Shown here in pieces: positions 53,756-64,000 of a stretch of DNA of 64,000 nt. Source of the DNA: Xestospongia bergquistia (taxonomy: Eukaryota > Porifera > Demospongiae > Haplosclerida > Petrosiidae); assembly GCA_963965975.1 (NCBI GenBank), contig OZ014416.1:7626001-7690000 (forward strand), written 5' to 3'. A program made the position numbers and the translations under genes. Positions within the stretch are counted from its first letter, which is position 1, and every line of letters starts with the position of its first letter. A model generated the notes under the pieces. The model saw nothing but the letters and a program-made list of their open reading frames with translations. It did not search any database and was not told the DNA's origin.

Positions 53756-54421
53756 AAAGAACACCTCTATATTAGGACAATTTCCAAAGGCTTGAACTGT
53801 CTAGATCTCATTGTATGCGAACGACATTTATTTCATATAATATATATTAGTTTTAAAGTCTGCTGTTTTACATGTACAGTACTTCATAATAAAGTGAACT
53901 ATAGCTAACCTGTGTTGATAACACTATATTGTCATCAATTGCTCTAGAGAGACCAAAGTCAGCAATTTTGACAACACCTCTACTGACAAGAATATTTGTG
54001 GCTTCAAGTCAAGATGAATAATGTTATTAGAGTGCATCCATTCAAGTATCTGATGTAAATAGTTCTAAAGAGAGAATAAAATAATGATAAATATAAAAAA
54101 TAGTTACTAATCAATGATAATAATAGTTGAATTGTTTACAGGCACACTTTGCCCCTGCTATTACTTACTTTAATTGTTTGTTCATCTAGTCCTCTAGGTA
54201 ATGAGTGTCTAATACAGCTATCTAAGTTTTGATCCATGTGTTAATACAAATCAATTACCTCAATCAGTTTCACTTTAACATCATTGCCTTTGACTTGACA
54301 TATATAATCATATGGTTCTCGTAATATCTATTAACAATACACAATAACACATAACAAAGAACTATACTAATAAACATACTCGTTCATAGTCATCTGCTTT
54401 CTTTATTGGACCAACAGCCAT

Positions 54422-57014
54422 TTTCCACGTGTACTACAATGACAACTAAAATAATGAGCTCAGCCTTTTAATTATCTTTATGAGCCCCACCTGTCCACCT
54501 CTCAAATACAAACTTACTAGATTACTCTCTCAGTGACATTTTCAAAATGAGTGATATCTACATGAAATAAAAGTAAGTAAAAGTTACTAACTATTATTTA
54601 TCAAAATAAAACAACTTTTAGGATATTAATAGTTATTTTGTTATTAACACTAGTAAATTTCATTTGTATTGACTTTAAACATCATTTACACTTTTTAATT
54701 TACAAACATTCATAATTCGTATTATATACTAACATATTAACATTCAAACATACAATTACACTATTATAATTTATATAGTTGCTTTGGTCACTAAACCATA
54801 CATGATACTGAGGTAAATGTTTACTGTAAAGCTACATTTCAGATTATATCTGACATAATAGAGATTAGTGTTCTCATTATATTTCACAAGATAGAATAGA
54901 ATGCCCATGTGTGTACTGGACTAGTAGTAGATTCCTTATTACATGTGTAGTAGAAATGACAGCTGGTTGTTTTTGGGTATGAAGGGATATTTGTCATGTT
55001 TATAAAACCTGCTATATTGTAATGTTAAAAACTAAAGTGAGTTAAATATGGAGACACATGATTGTAATAATAAAAATTATAAATAAATAATATTTAACTA
55101 ATGCCATTCTTTTCATTGTCCATTAGAATGTAGCATTGAAAAGCCAGTTACGAAAGAGACAATGTATACAACATATCTGGTATGGCAGCAGAACTGGACC
55201 TAGAGTCTCTACGATAGTAACATTCATATATACAGATATTTCAAGTAATTTGGACTTCATTAAGAACAAGATGTCAGTTCACATTCTTTGTTCAATATTT
55301 TCTTCTAGTTGGTCAGTGGGCTGGGTCACAGAATTACAAGCTAACCAGGAAATCAGGTTGATACAATAGGTTGAAAAGACTACATAGTATTGTCAGCTGT
55401 TGACTGATATTAATGATGATGTCACTGTAATTATATAATTTTGCTTTAACTGTAATTGTTTGTTTCAATCAATATTGTATTTGACATTATATTACAAAGA
55501 CGAGGCTGTTGTACATGTTGTTAACAATTTTGGAGCTAAATAGATAATGTAGTGTACTATTTTAATGTGTTCAGAGGATTTTTAATTAATTCTTAATTAA
55601 CTCAATTAAAAATCAATTAATATTGGTCACACATTGTGAGGTTTCCCGCCAAATTGTCGCGAGCTTGTGTCTTGTGTTTGTCAAAATGAAGTATGACAGA
55701 GATATGACAAATCTTTTGTTTTACTATAAAATATCTTGTATTTTAGTTATTGTGTGTGTTGTTTAGTATGAAGATAATAATTAATAAAATATTTCTTTTC
55801 TATTGTTCATTTTGTTATACAGACTCATCTCTCTAATAGTAATAATAAAGATAACAAAAAAGCTCAAATAATGAAGTTGTGATAAATAATTATATCAGTA
55901 TTAAATTTTTTTCATTTTCCTTTGTAAAACTCTTTTGAATTTCTGAAAACACAACAGATTGTGTTATGAATATAGATATTTGATGTATCAAATAATACTT
56001 TATTTTTAGTTAACATCTTCTGAAATTATATTTTGACAATTAAAACAGATCTTAATAATTATTTTTATGTAATTTTTTATTTCAATCATTATCATTTTTA
56101 AAGGAAAATAATGTATGTCATATGTTTGAAGACATCAATCCTAAACTAGTAGTATTTAGGTAACTGTATTACTTTTTTAAAAGTTTATAGCATGACCATG
56201 TACTTGTAATACCTCTGTAGGGAAGGTATTACTAGCACATAAATAAAGTGAAGAAGACCTAGTATGTTCAGATCATTTAAGTCCCACCCATATTACATCA
56301 TTATGATATCAAAATTGCTACAAGACCAATAACAGTGTAACTCAATAAGCATGAAGCCAACTAGTTACATCTACAACCACATTGCTTTTACACCCACTTT
56401 GCTATAGTAGTCGAATCATGGCTTCAAATGAAGCTATAAGTAGATACTAGGTTAGTTAAGTTGAAATAGTATTTACCACTTCCTCGAAATTTCAGTTATT
56501 GGACTAAACTACAAAGAGTTCTTTTGGCTTCTAGTTAGCTTTTCACATATTAAGTTAGAGCAGTTTTTGGCTTTGTGGTAACTCAATATTGGGCTTACAT
56601 CAACTTCTGGTAACAAGGACAACTGTTGAAATGACAAAATGCTATGTGTGGTTACATAATTGAGTTAGACTGGCTTGGTTTTGTGGTGACCTTAGTATTA
56701 GGCTTACATCAAATTGATGAAACTATGGTAACTAAGGCCTTGGTTGACATGACACAACGCCTTTTATAGTAATATATATATATATAATACATTATAGTAT
56801 AACTGATATATGTACAATTATAGTATAACTGATATATGGACATTATAGTATAACTGATATATGGACATTATAGTATAACTGATATATGTACATTATAGTA
56901 TAACTGATATATGTACATTATAGTATAACTGATATATGTACATTATAGTATAACTGATATATATACATTATAGTATAACTGATATATGTACATTTGTATC
57001 TAATGTGCTATTAG
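54422..57014. other. Unit C intergenic region, rearranged
   Basis: Colinear with units A and B up to about 54957, then about 730 bases unique to this copy (to about 55695), then colinear again to about 56310, then another unique stretch to about 56705. The conserved 5' UTR exon seen in the other units is lost in that second stretch. An open stretch at 55136-55369 is unrecognised and has no paralogue. The 25-bp minisatellite is at 56790-56994. Confidence 0.6.
56790..56994 (+). repeat. 25-bp minisatellite upstream of the orphan first exon (about 8 copies)
   Basis: Same unit as at 4633 and 23515, ending about 20 bases before a TGCTATTAG acceptor at 57014. Confidence 0.92.
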
Positions 57015-57087
57015 CAATCAAGTTATTAGTACCAACCCTCTCCTAGCAATGACAGCTCAACTTTCAGAAGAAGAGCAGTATGACATT
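57015..57087 (+). other. Orphan first coding exon of the ankyrin-Roc family
   Basis: Acceptor TATTAG, a 34-base leader, then ATG at 57049 giving MTAQLSEEEQYDI before GTAAGT: the same structure as exon 1 of genes 1 and 2. No ankyrin exon follows before another promoter copy begins at about 58740. It could act as an alternative first exon splicing to 62932 (phase 0 fits), or be left over from a partial duplication. Its own upstream UTR exon is missing. Confidence 0.65.
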
Positions 57088-57499
57088 GTAAGTATGTTAG
57101 TGAATGATACAGTATATTACATGTGTTAGTGTACAATCAAAATATTGCATTATTTTTAAGCAGAGCAATGCTCAATTTGAAGAGATATGGCCAGAAAAAA
57201 TGACTGTGCATTTAATCAATTACAGTATATTGATTTCATATAGCATTACATTCATATAGTTGTTAAAGTTAACTAGTTGAGACTTTATAACAACAATATA
57301 ATTACTCTTTTTTTTCCCCCTATACTAACATGTACATAGCTTCTTCATTACTCAAATTGTTCAACAAGTAATAATTTCTTAAAAGCTGTAAGTTAGTGAC
57401 ATTTATTTGATTATCTGTGATAAATATTCCTCTATTAAAAGATTCATTAAAATACAACTGATCATGTTCATTACTACATGTAAATACTATTAGTTATGT

Positions 57500-58625
57500 A
57501 AGCAATGGTTGTATCTACTATCATTCTATGGACCTGTCTCTGTGTTCCTAGTACTCACTTTAATACTTGAATAATGTCTAGTTATTACTGTTACTTGATG
57601 ATATCACATACAAAATAAATAGTAGCAACAAAGGAATGGAAAGTGTTTGATAAAAATCATTTTTTGAAATATGTAGAGATAGAAATGTCTAAAATTATTG
57701 TAGGGATATAGTAATCTCTACATAACTAAAAATGACAAAGACTTTGTTACTTTAGTTTTAATTAGGAACGAGTGAGACTACATGTACTACAAATAGTGTA
57801 GTATTGTTTAATATATCATATAGTTATTCAAATTATGTCACTCATTAGTTATATAGTAGTGACTAAGATAGTAGTGAATAGTGGAAACCTTATCACATCT
57901 ATAATGTACATATACACTATGTATTGGTTTCCTCATATTTGTTTATTAGTTGTCTAGACTTATGACTCTAATTTGAACTGTTACCCATAACACAACAAGG
58001 ATTCTAATTCCTTATATGGCTATATACTGGATAGGGTAATGTATGCTAATACATTAAGTGTATAAGCATTACATTTAATGATGTTTCTTAGTAAGTACTC
58101 ATATATAGCTAGCTTTAATGTTGTATCTACTATCATTGTATAGACATATCTCTCTGTGTGTTCGTAATACTCACTTTAATTCTTGAAATAATGTCTAATT
58201 ATTGCTATTTCTTTATTTTATCACGTACAAAATAAATATTAGCAACAAAGGAATGGAAATAGTTTGATAAAAATCATTTTTTTAAGAATATATAGAGATG
58301 GAAATGTCTAAAATTATTCAAGGGATATAGTAATCTCTACATAACTAGAAATGACAAAGACTTTGTTACTGTAGTTTTAATTAGGAATGAGTGAGATTAC
58401 GTTTATTACAAATAGTGTAGTATTGTTTAATATATCAAATTGATATTCAAATTACGTCACTCATTAGTTATATAGTAGTGAATAGTGGAAACCTTATCTT
58501 CAATGTACATACACACATGTATTGGTTTCCTCATATTTGTTTATTAGTTGTCTAGACATAACAAGGATTCTAACTCCTTACATGGTTATATACTGGATAG
58601 GGTAATATATGCTAATACATTGACA
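57500..58625. repeat. Local direct duplication of ~0.5-0.6 kb
   Basis: The stretch from about 57510 (GTTGTATCTACTATCATTCT) to about 58060 is repeated with changes from about 58122 to 58620, including CAAATAGTGTAGTATTGTTT and GAATAGTGGAAACCTTATC. Confidence 0.8.
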
Positions 58626-58739
58626 AAACATTAGGATGATGTGTGTGTCCTCTGTGTGACTGATCATGTATAGGTTCACAATAATAAACACAGCTAGCTT
58701 AAATATTACTTCTCTCTCTTTCTTTTGTTAGATATTCTG

Positions 58740-59516
58740 AATTTTTAAAGGTTACCAATGATGGCTATAATTAACAGAGACCATGTAGTATTAAAAAAAT
58801 TATGTGGAACTTATTTTGTTTTACTATGAAATATCTTTAATACAGTTACTGTGTGTGTTGTATCAAGATAATACATAATAAATGTCTTTCTTCCTTTATT
58901 TATTTTTAATATTGACTTATCTCTCTAATAAAGATAACAAAAAAGCTCAAATAATGAAGTTGTGGTCAGTAACTACTTCAGTAATCCTATTTTTTCATTT
59001 TCTTGTGTTAAACTTTTTAAGTTTCAGGAACTCGATAGATGGTGTTATAAATATTGTCAATTGATATACCAAATAACGCTTCTTTTAGTTAATATGTTCT
59101 GAAATTTTATTTTGCTAATTAAAACAGATCTTAATAATCATTTTTATGCTTTTTTTTATTCCAATCATTATCATTTTTTAAAGGAAAAGTATGTCATATG
59201 TTCAAAGGTATAGTCTCAACATAATTGCATTGTCATTAAGAAGGTTTATAACAAGACACATGTACTTGTAATACCTCTGTAGGGAGGGTATTACTAGCAC
59301 ACAATAATTGGTGTATATATAAACAGTCCATTGATAAATGTCATGAATGTATTCACTTGTATTATTATGTAAGTAAGACCTGATATCATTTAAGTCCCAC
59401 CCACATTACACCATGATATCACATGATAACAAATTATATGGTATAAAAGGAATGCTTTTACAAAGACATTGACAAGGAAGACTTTGGATCAAACAGTGTC
59501 TGTGATCTAATTGACT
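58740..59516 (+). promoter_or_regulatory. Fourth promoter copy with TATA box and 5' UTR exon
   Basis: Colinear with the regions upstream of genes 1 and 2. TATAAAAG at 59442-59449 is followed by the conserved leader block (AAAGACATTGACAAGGAAGA) and the GTAAGT donor after 59516. The other copies do not keep a clear TATA box at this place. It probably serves the gene that starts at 62105 or the orphan exon. Confidence 0.5.
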
Positions 59517-61138
59517 GTAAGTAAACAAAATACTATTTATTATTTTTAACTGTGTTGCTATTTAAAGAAAAATATAAATTATAATATTAGCTTATACTGA
59601 TATGCATGTATGTGTCAGGATGTAAGTGCTTCTTTGTGTAGTCAGTCTCTCTTCCCAGTGGTAATGAGTGGATGGTGTATAAACTACACAAGTTCATTGA
59701 AATAATCTAAGATTACCATATGTCGATCCCTAGTGCATAAATCTTAAAAATTAAATGTTAACATTTATTGTCTGAATGTCCCAGATCCAGAGCTTGAATT
59801 ATCTTGTTTGATTTCAATCAAATATTGCTTTAGATATTCTGGTACTGATGCTTTTTGCATCAAGATCTACTTACTAACTTTAGCTAATATAATGACATTT
59901 TCCTTTTGTCGACTCCTTACGATGCGCCATACATCACACCGTCCCGCTCGAGCTAAACTATCTTGTCGCTTTACATGTCTGTATGGAGAGGACTGTTGAT
60001 GTATATATATGCCAACCAAATTACTTTCAATATTGGTATTTATAGTAGTTAAAAAGTGTGATTGTGTAATAACCTTTTGTCCACTTAGTTCCACTCGATA
60101 ATGGGCTTGGCAACCGGATTTCAGCCAGAAGGAGCTTTGCATGACCAATCGAGTTATAACTTTTATGTCACGTTATATATTTAACACCACAGAAATGTAT
60201 TTGCTAGAAACAAAGATGGAGGCTAATCCAAAACTACAGTGACTGTTTCTAGATCTCACGCTACGATTACTGATCATGAGACAACTGATTCGCTTTGCTT
60301 TTTCCGAGTTGAGCTACTTTGACCCTAGGATAAGTCAAGTAAAAGTTGTTCAGTAATTTGTATGTGAAAGAATTTTTTAGCAGTGTGTTTACCCACCTCT
60401 GAAATAAATGTCTTCTTGCTTTGCTGTTCTTCCAAACAATGAAAAGCTATCACAAATATCAAGGTTAGAGAACATCCTTTATAATACTTCCTGTTCTTGT
60501 AATGCCAAGAAAGTGATCCAAGAGTATCAGACGACCTTTCCACTTTAGTAGATAGGCGTCTGGAGATCACACAAACTTCAATTGTGTCATATAGCAAAGT
60601 ATATGGATATATATATGTGTATATATATATATATATATATAAACACATTGTCCAAAACAATTATGAGACTACCTGACACTCTGTGTGTGCCAACTGACAG
60701 TAAATTGTTCCAGCAATAATCTGTGCAGGGATATATAATTCTCTTTTAGTCATCATGAAACAATTATTTGAAATAACACTCCTGAATGAAGATCCTGTAC
60801 TAATAAATGATATGAATCCCATATTTTTGTGCTTTTTTTCAAAATTATTGGTTGTAAGGTGTATTGGTTCAGTCAAAGAATCAACTTGACTTTTGGCCTA
60901 ACTAGCAGTTCAAAATTCAACTTGGTTTTCAGTAAAATCTTGACTTGATTTTTGTCAAATTATTGACTTAAATTTCATTAAAATATTGACTCAATGTTTG
61001 ACAAAAAAGAAACTTGATTTTTTATGGAACACTCTAGAGGACCCAAAAAAATTGATAAGTGTCAATATTCAATTATTAAACCAATTATAAAATCAGTTTT
61101 TTGGTTGACTGCAAGTTTTAGCAATCCATTATAAGCTG

Positions 61139-61300
61139 AATTATTTGGAGTGGACAATGTTACTCCCATTCTTAAAAGTTTAAGGAACAATTTTAGTTAA
61201 GAACAATAGAAACTATTCTCTATACACTATAACCTAAACTCTTAAATGTAGGTCTAACATAGTTTGGATCATGTCAATAGCACATCCACTCCAAATAATT
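61139..61300. repeat. 16-bp perfect inverted repeat
   Basis: AATTATTTGGAGTGGA at 61139-61154 and its complement at 61285-61300, 130 bases apart. This could be the edge of a miniature element. No flanking duplication was seen. Confidence 0.7.
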
Positions 61301-61752
61301 GAGGTGCCATTCATTTATAGCAAAATATTGTAAATCCATCATTGCTGAAGCCATATTGTTCAACCTTTAAACTGTCAATGTTAGAAATGATATAAACTTG
61401 AGATTATGTTGCCATTAATAACAATGTACTCATTTTATATTTTTAATTCACAAACTACCACAGTACGTGCACAATGAAAGGTAGTCTATTTTCTTGATAC
61501 AAAAAAAAATGTTAACACTAATCTTAGCAAATAAATATTTTTATTTTCACTGTGACATGTACAGCATCTAAACTATATTGGACTTAACATGAAGTATGGA
61601 GTTGGTAACATATGTTATCCTACACACAATATAAAAGTAGAACCATACAATGCAATACTATCAATGCATTATCCACCACTATGTTAGGCCTTTGGAAGCT
61701 TTAGGGTGGAGTTTTATGCTGATATAAGACATAGGAGGACTAAAACATCAGA

Positions 61753-61796
61753 TTACCTTCCACCTTGTGGTGTCTAGTCACCACAAGGAGGAAGAT
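61753..61796. repeat. Short hairpin
   Basis: CCTTGTGGTG (61763-61772), loop TCTAGT, CACCACAAGG (61779-61788), extended by imperfect CCTTCC/GGAAG pairing. Function unknown. Confidence 0.75.
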
Positions 61797-62104
61797 AATA
61801 AGATGACTGCCTTCACAACAGTAAACCCCTTGTTTAACCTTAAAATGATTCCCTTTATTTACTTTACACACTCAGTTAAATTATTATATTTGAGATTATG
61901 TTGCTATGTATAATAATATATCATTTTACAGTGGTCATAAATGAAGGACGTATACTTTATTCTCTATGCTATGTATAGTAATATATATATAAGAAATTAT
62001 GTTGTAATAATATAACTAATATGTGTACATTTATATCTAATGTTCTGTTGGATAACTAGATCAACTCGTCAGTACCAGCCAAGAGCTGCCAACCTCTTCT
62101 AGCA

Positions 62105-63529
62105 ATGGCAGTTCAGCTATCAGAAGAAGAGCTATTAAAAGAAGAGCTATCAGAAGAAGAGCTATCAGAAGAAAAGCTATCAGAAGAAGAGCTATCAGAA
62201 GAAAAGCTATCAGAAGAAGAGCTATCAGAAGAAGAACAGAAGATAATTGTAACTAATCCAGTATGCTACATGTATTAGTGTATAATCAATACATTATATA
62301 TTATTATTAAATATGGTAGTGTTTATATGTAGAGAAAGACATAGCTAAATGGCTATCACACTCAATCTATTACAGTATAACGTCAAATAGATGTAATAGA
62401 TTGATTTCCCTCACAAATTTATTTATTTTATTTTATTTTTTATTTAAATTTATAGCCTTTTAGTTGAATGACATTTATTTGATTATCTGTAGTAATTATC
62501 ACACTATTAAGATTTATTAATTTATAACTGATCATGTTCAATACCACATAGTAAATACTATTGGTTATGTAAATAATGATTATATCTACTATCATTCTGT
62601 GTTCATAGTACTCACTTTAAAACTTAAATGATGTCCAATTACTGGGTCATATCTTAGGTGAAATAAACAATAACAGCAAAAGAATGGAGACATCATTAAA
62701 CTATTTATTATTAGTTATTGTGGTCTTGTATTTGTAGTATAGTCTAATTATGAATATCTCTGTTAGTTATATACATAATACTAATTACATCATGTTCTTT
62801 TTATATAAATATTGTCACTTTGTGTATTGTGTATTTGACCTGTCCTATAGTTTTAATAGTCTCATATAATACATGTAGTTGTGTATGATTTACTATTTTT
62901 AAATGTAATGACTTGTTTTATTGTTATATAGGACAGTGAACTTTGGGAGTCTGCTAAAAATGGAAATTTAGAGAAAGTCAAACAAGCTCTTCAAAAAGGA
63001 GCAAACTTGAAATACCATGTTTGGGTAAGATACTATTAATTTCCTTTTAATCTACTGTTATTATTTGTGCCTCTTAACTTAAGTAATTAATTCAAACTTG
63101 TAGTGTTAGTTAATTTTAGCCACACCCTAAATATTAATTAAAAGCTTCAACACTTACACAATTTATTAATTATTATTCTATTTATTAAAGTTATTAAATT
63201 AGTATCCACAATTAATAACATACATGATGTTTACATGTAGTATTTTTAATATTGTCTTATAATGTAATTGAATAAAATCCATTATATTATGTGATAGTAA
63301 TGTCTTAATTAATGATACATGTCAATGTAAAGTAATAGTTTATATTGTATATACACAATATATGTAATTGGATTTTATTTCATATATTAAAATGTCTTTG
63401 TTTATTATATAGATTTATGATGGTGAAAATAGTTATGTAACAGACACAACATCTCATACTGTAGCTTATGTCAATGATCATAAGACAATAGTAGAGTTCT
63501 TAGAAAATGCAGGTGCTACCCCCGATTAT
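62105..63529 (+). CDS. Gene 4 (partial): start of a further ankyrin-Roc family gene
   Basis: Exon 1, 62105-62248 (48 codons), begins MAVQLSEEELLKEELSEEEL and continues as LSEEE/LSEEK pentapeptides. This is an in-frame expansion of the LSEEE found once in the paralogues, ending EQKII before a weaker GTAACT donor. Exon 2, 62932-63024 (DSELWESAKNGNLEKVKQAL), and exon 3, 63413-63529 (TTSHTVAYVNDHKTIVEFLE), are ankyrin exons equal in length and phase to those of genes 1 and 2. The gene continues past the right edge, so the GTPase, Death and CARD parts are expected but not seen. Confidence 0.8.
62118..62236 (+). repeat. Coding 15-bp tandem repeat in gene 4 exon 1
   Basis: About seven units of the type CTATCAGAAGAAGAG, encoding LSEEE or LSEEK. 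All changes keep the frame. Paralogous first exons have one unit. Confidence 0.92.
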
Positions 63530-64000
63530 GTAAGCATATACATGTATGAAGTTGAGGTCAATATTTAGTATAACTCAACCATTTTTCTGTTACATTAATA
63601 TTATGTACGTGTACATACTTCTATTAAATGTCTCCTATTTATTGCCCAAATCCTTATACACATAACCGACAGTATTATTTTCATAGAGATCCTATAGCTT
63701 TCTACATTTTAAAGAATACAGAGCTATCTATGTGATTTGAATAACTACTAGAGCAGCTATTATAAAGTAAATATACTTAAAAGCTGAGACATTAAGAGAT
63801 TTGCTATACTTGACATAATTCCATTAATTTAAGTCAACACTTACTGTTACTGTGTCTTAACACTAGACAGTTAATCATACAGGGCTCAAGTTGACAGCAC
63901 AGGAAAATTTTTATGCATGTATTAATTACTTTCACATGTAACGACAGGAATGTTTATTCATAAATAATAAAATTTAATAGACCATGATTAACACCCACTC

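Larger units (their letters stand above)
51438..54421 (-). pseudogene. CDK4/6-like kinase copy C, best 5' end but broken
   Basis: Minus-strand exons. 54380-54421, MAVGPIKKADDYER. 54259-54327, ILREPYDYICQVKGNDVKVK then LIE. 54169-54237, MDQNLDSCIRHSLPRGLDEQ then TIK, the family's DQDL...GL...TIK block, lacking a visible acceptor. 53910-54064, NYLHQILEWMHSNNIIHLDL then KPQ: normal HxDLKPQ and DFGLSRA, but a one-base deletion after KPQ shifts frame and three codons are missing relative to copy B. 51977-52104, [19 protein letters not shown]...[11 protein letters not shown]-terminal exon 51438-~51695, ending STEYSQDSGIYDI. The [10 protein letters not shown] exon is missing; that interval now holds a hAT element and simple repeats. 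Only C shows an intact 5' start, so this is the least decayed copy. Confidence 0.8.
59900..61980. other. Unit-specific DNA with unassigned minus-strand open frames
   Basis: No similarity to the other promoter copies. Minus-strand open stretches at 60661-60876 (ELYIPAQIIAGTIYCQLAHT then ECQ and a possible GTAGTC donor), 60325-60660 (VCVISRRLSTKVERSSDTLG...SKKTFISE then GTGGGTAA) and 59867-60148 (MVMQSSFWLKSGCQAHYRVE...) could be exons of one gene or transposon debris; I do not recognise them. 60615-60640 is a TA repeat. 60870-61020 holds a degenerate repeat of TTGACTT-containing units. Confidence 0.3.

Noticed and set aside
55136-55369. 77-codon plus-strand frame in unit C
   Set aside because: No recognisable motif, no splice context, no paralogue. 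Kept only as part of the unique stretch.

Overview
The window is AT-rich eukaryotic DNA with many spliced exons (canonical GT...AG, introns from about 55 bases to more than 2 kb). It carries animal-type protein families: ankyrin repeats, a Roc-type GTPase with a COR-like region, Death and CARD-like folds, and a CDK4/6-like kinase. This suggests an early-branching animal. A demosponge such as Amphimedon is my guess from general knowledge of sponge gene content; nothing here proves it.

The layout is a segmental duplication. Each unit has a CDK4/6-like kinase copy on the minus strand, a shared intergenic region, then an ankyrin-Roc-COR-Death-CARD gene on the plus strand. Unit A: kinase remnant 551-721 and gene 1 (4916-15174, 15 coding exons, predicted 1201 aa). 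Unit B: kinase remnant 17437-20220 and gene 2 (24033-49133, 26 coding exons, predicted 1573 aa). Unit C: kinase remnant 51438-54421, an orphan first exon at 57049-57087, and the start of a further gene (62105 onwards) that runs off the right edge. All three kinase copies are broken, while genes 1 and 2 read open through every exon I could place.

Genes 1 and 2 share a C-terminal body: one large exon of about 2.07 kb (last ankyrin, Roc, COR-like), small linker exons, a Death-domain exon and a CARD-like last exon. They differ mainly in ankyrin number, 6 in gene 1 and 17 in gene 2. Gene 2 grew by tandem duplication of exon-plus-intron modules, clearest at 36.7-40.4 kb where four near-identical one-repeat exons lie in near-identical introns. 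By analogy with other repeat-GTPase-Death/CARD proteins, these may be intracellular sensors whose ankyrin face binds a ligand and whose Death/CARD end signals. That role is inference.

Mobile DNA is scattered through introns and flanks. There are hAT-type elements (one with an exact 8-bp target duplication at 41994-42699, two carrying BED-finger transposase remnants), several inverted-repeat elements, and a solo LTR inserted in a 25-bp minisatellite just upstream of the gene 2 start exon. Paralogous empty sites inside the window date several insertions to after the segmental duplication.
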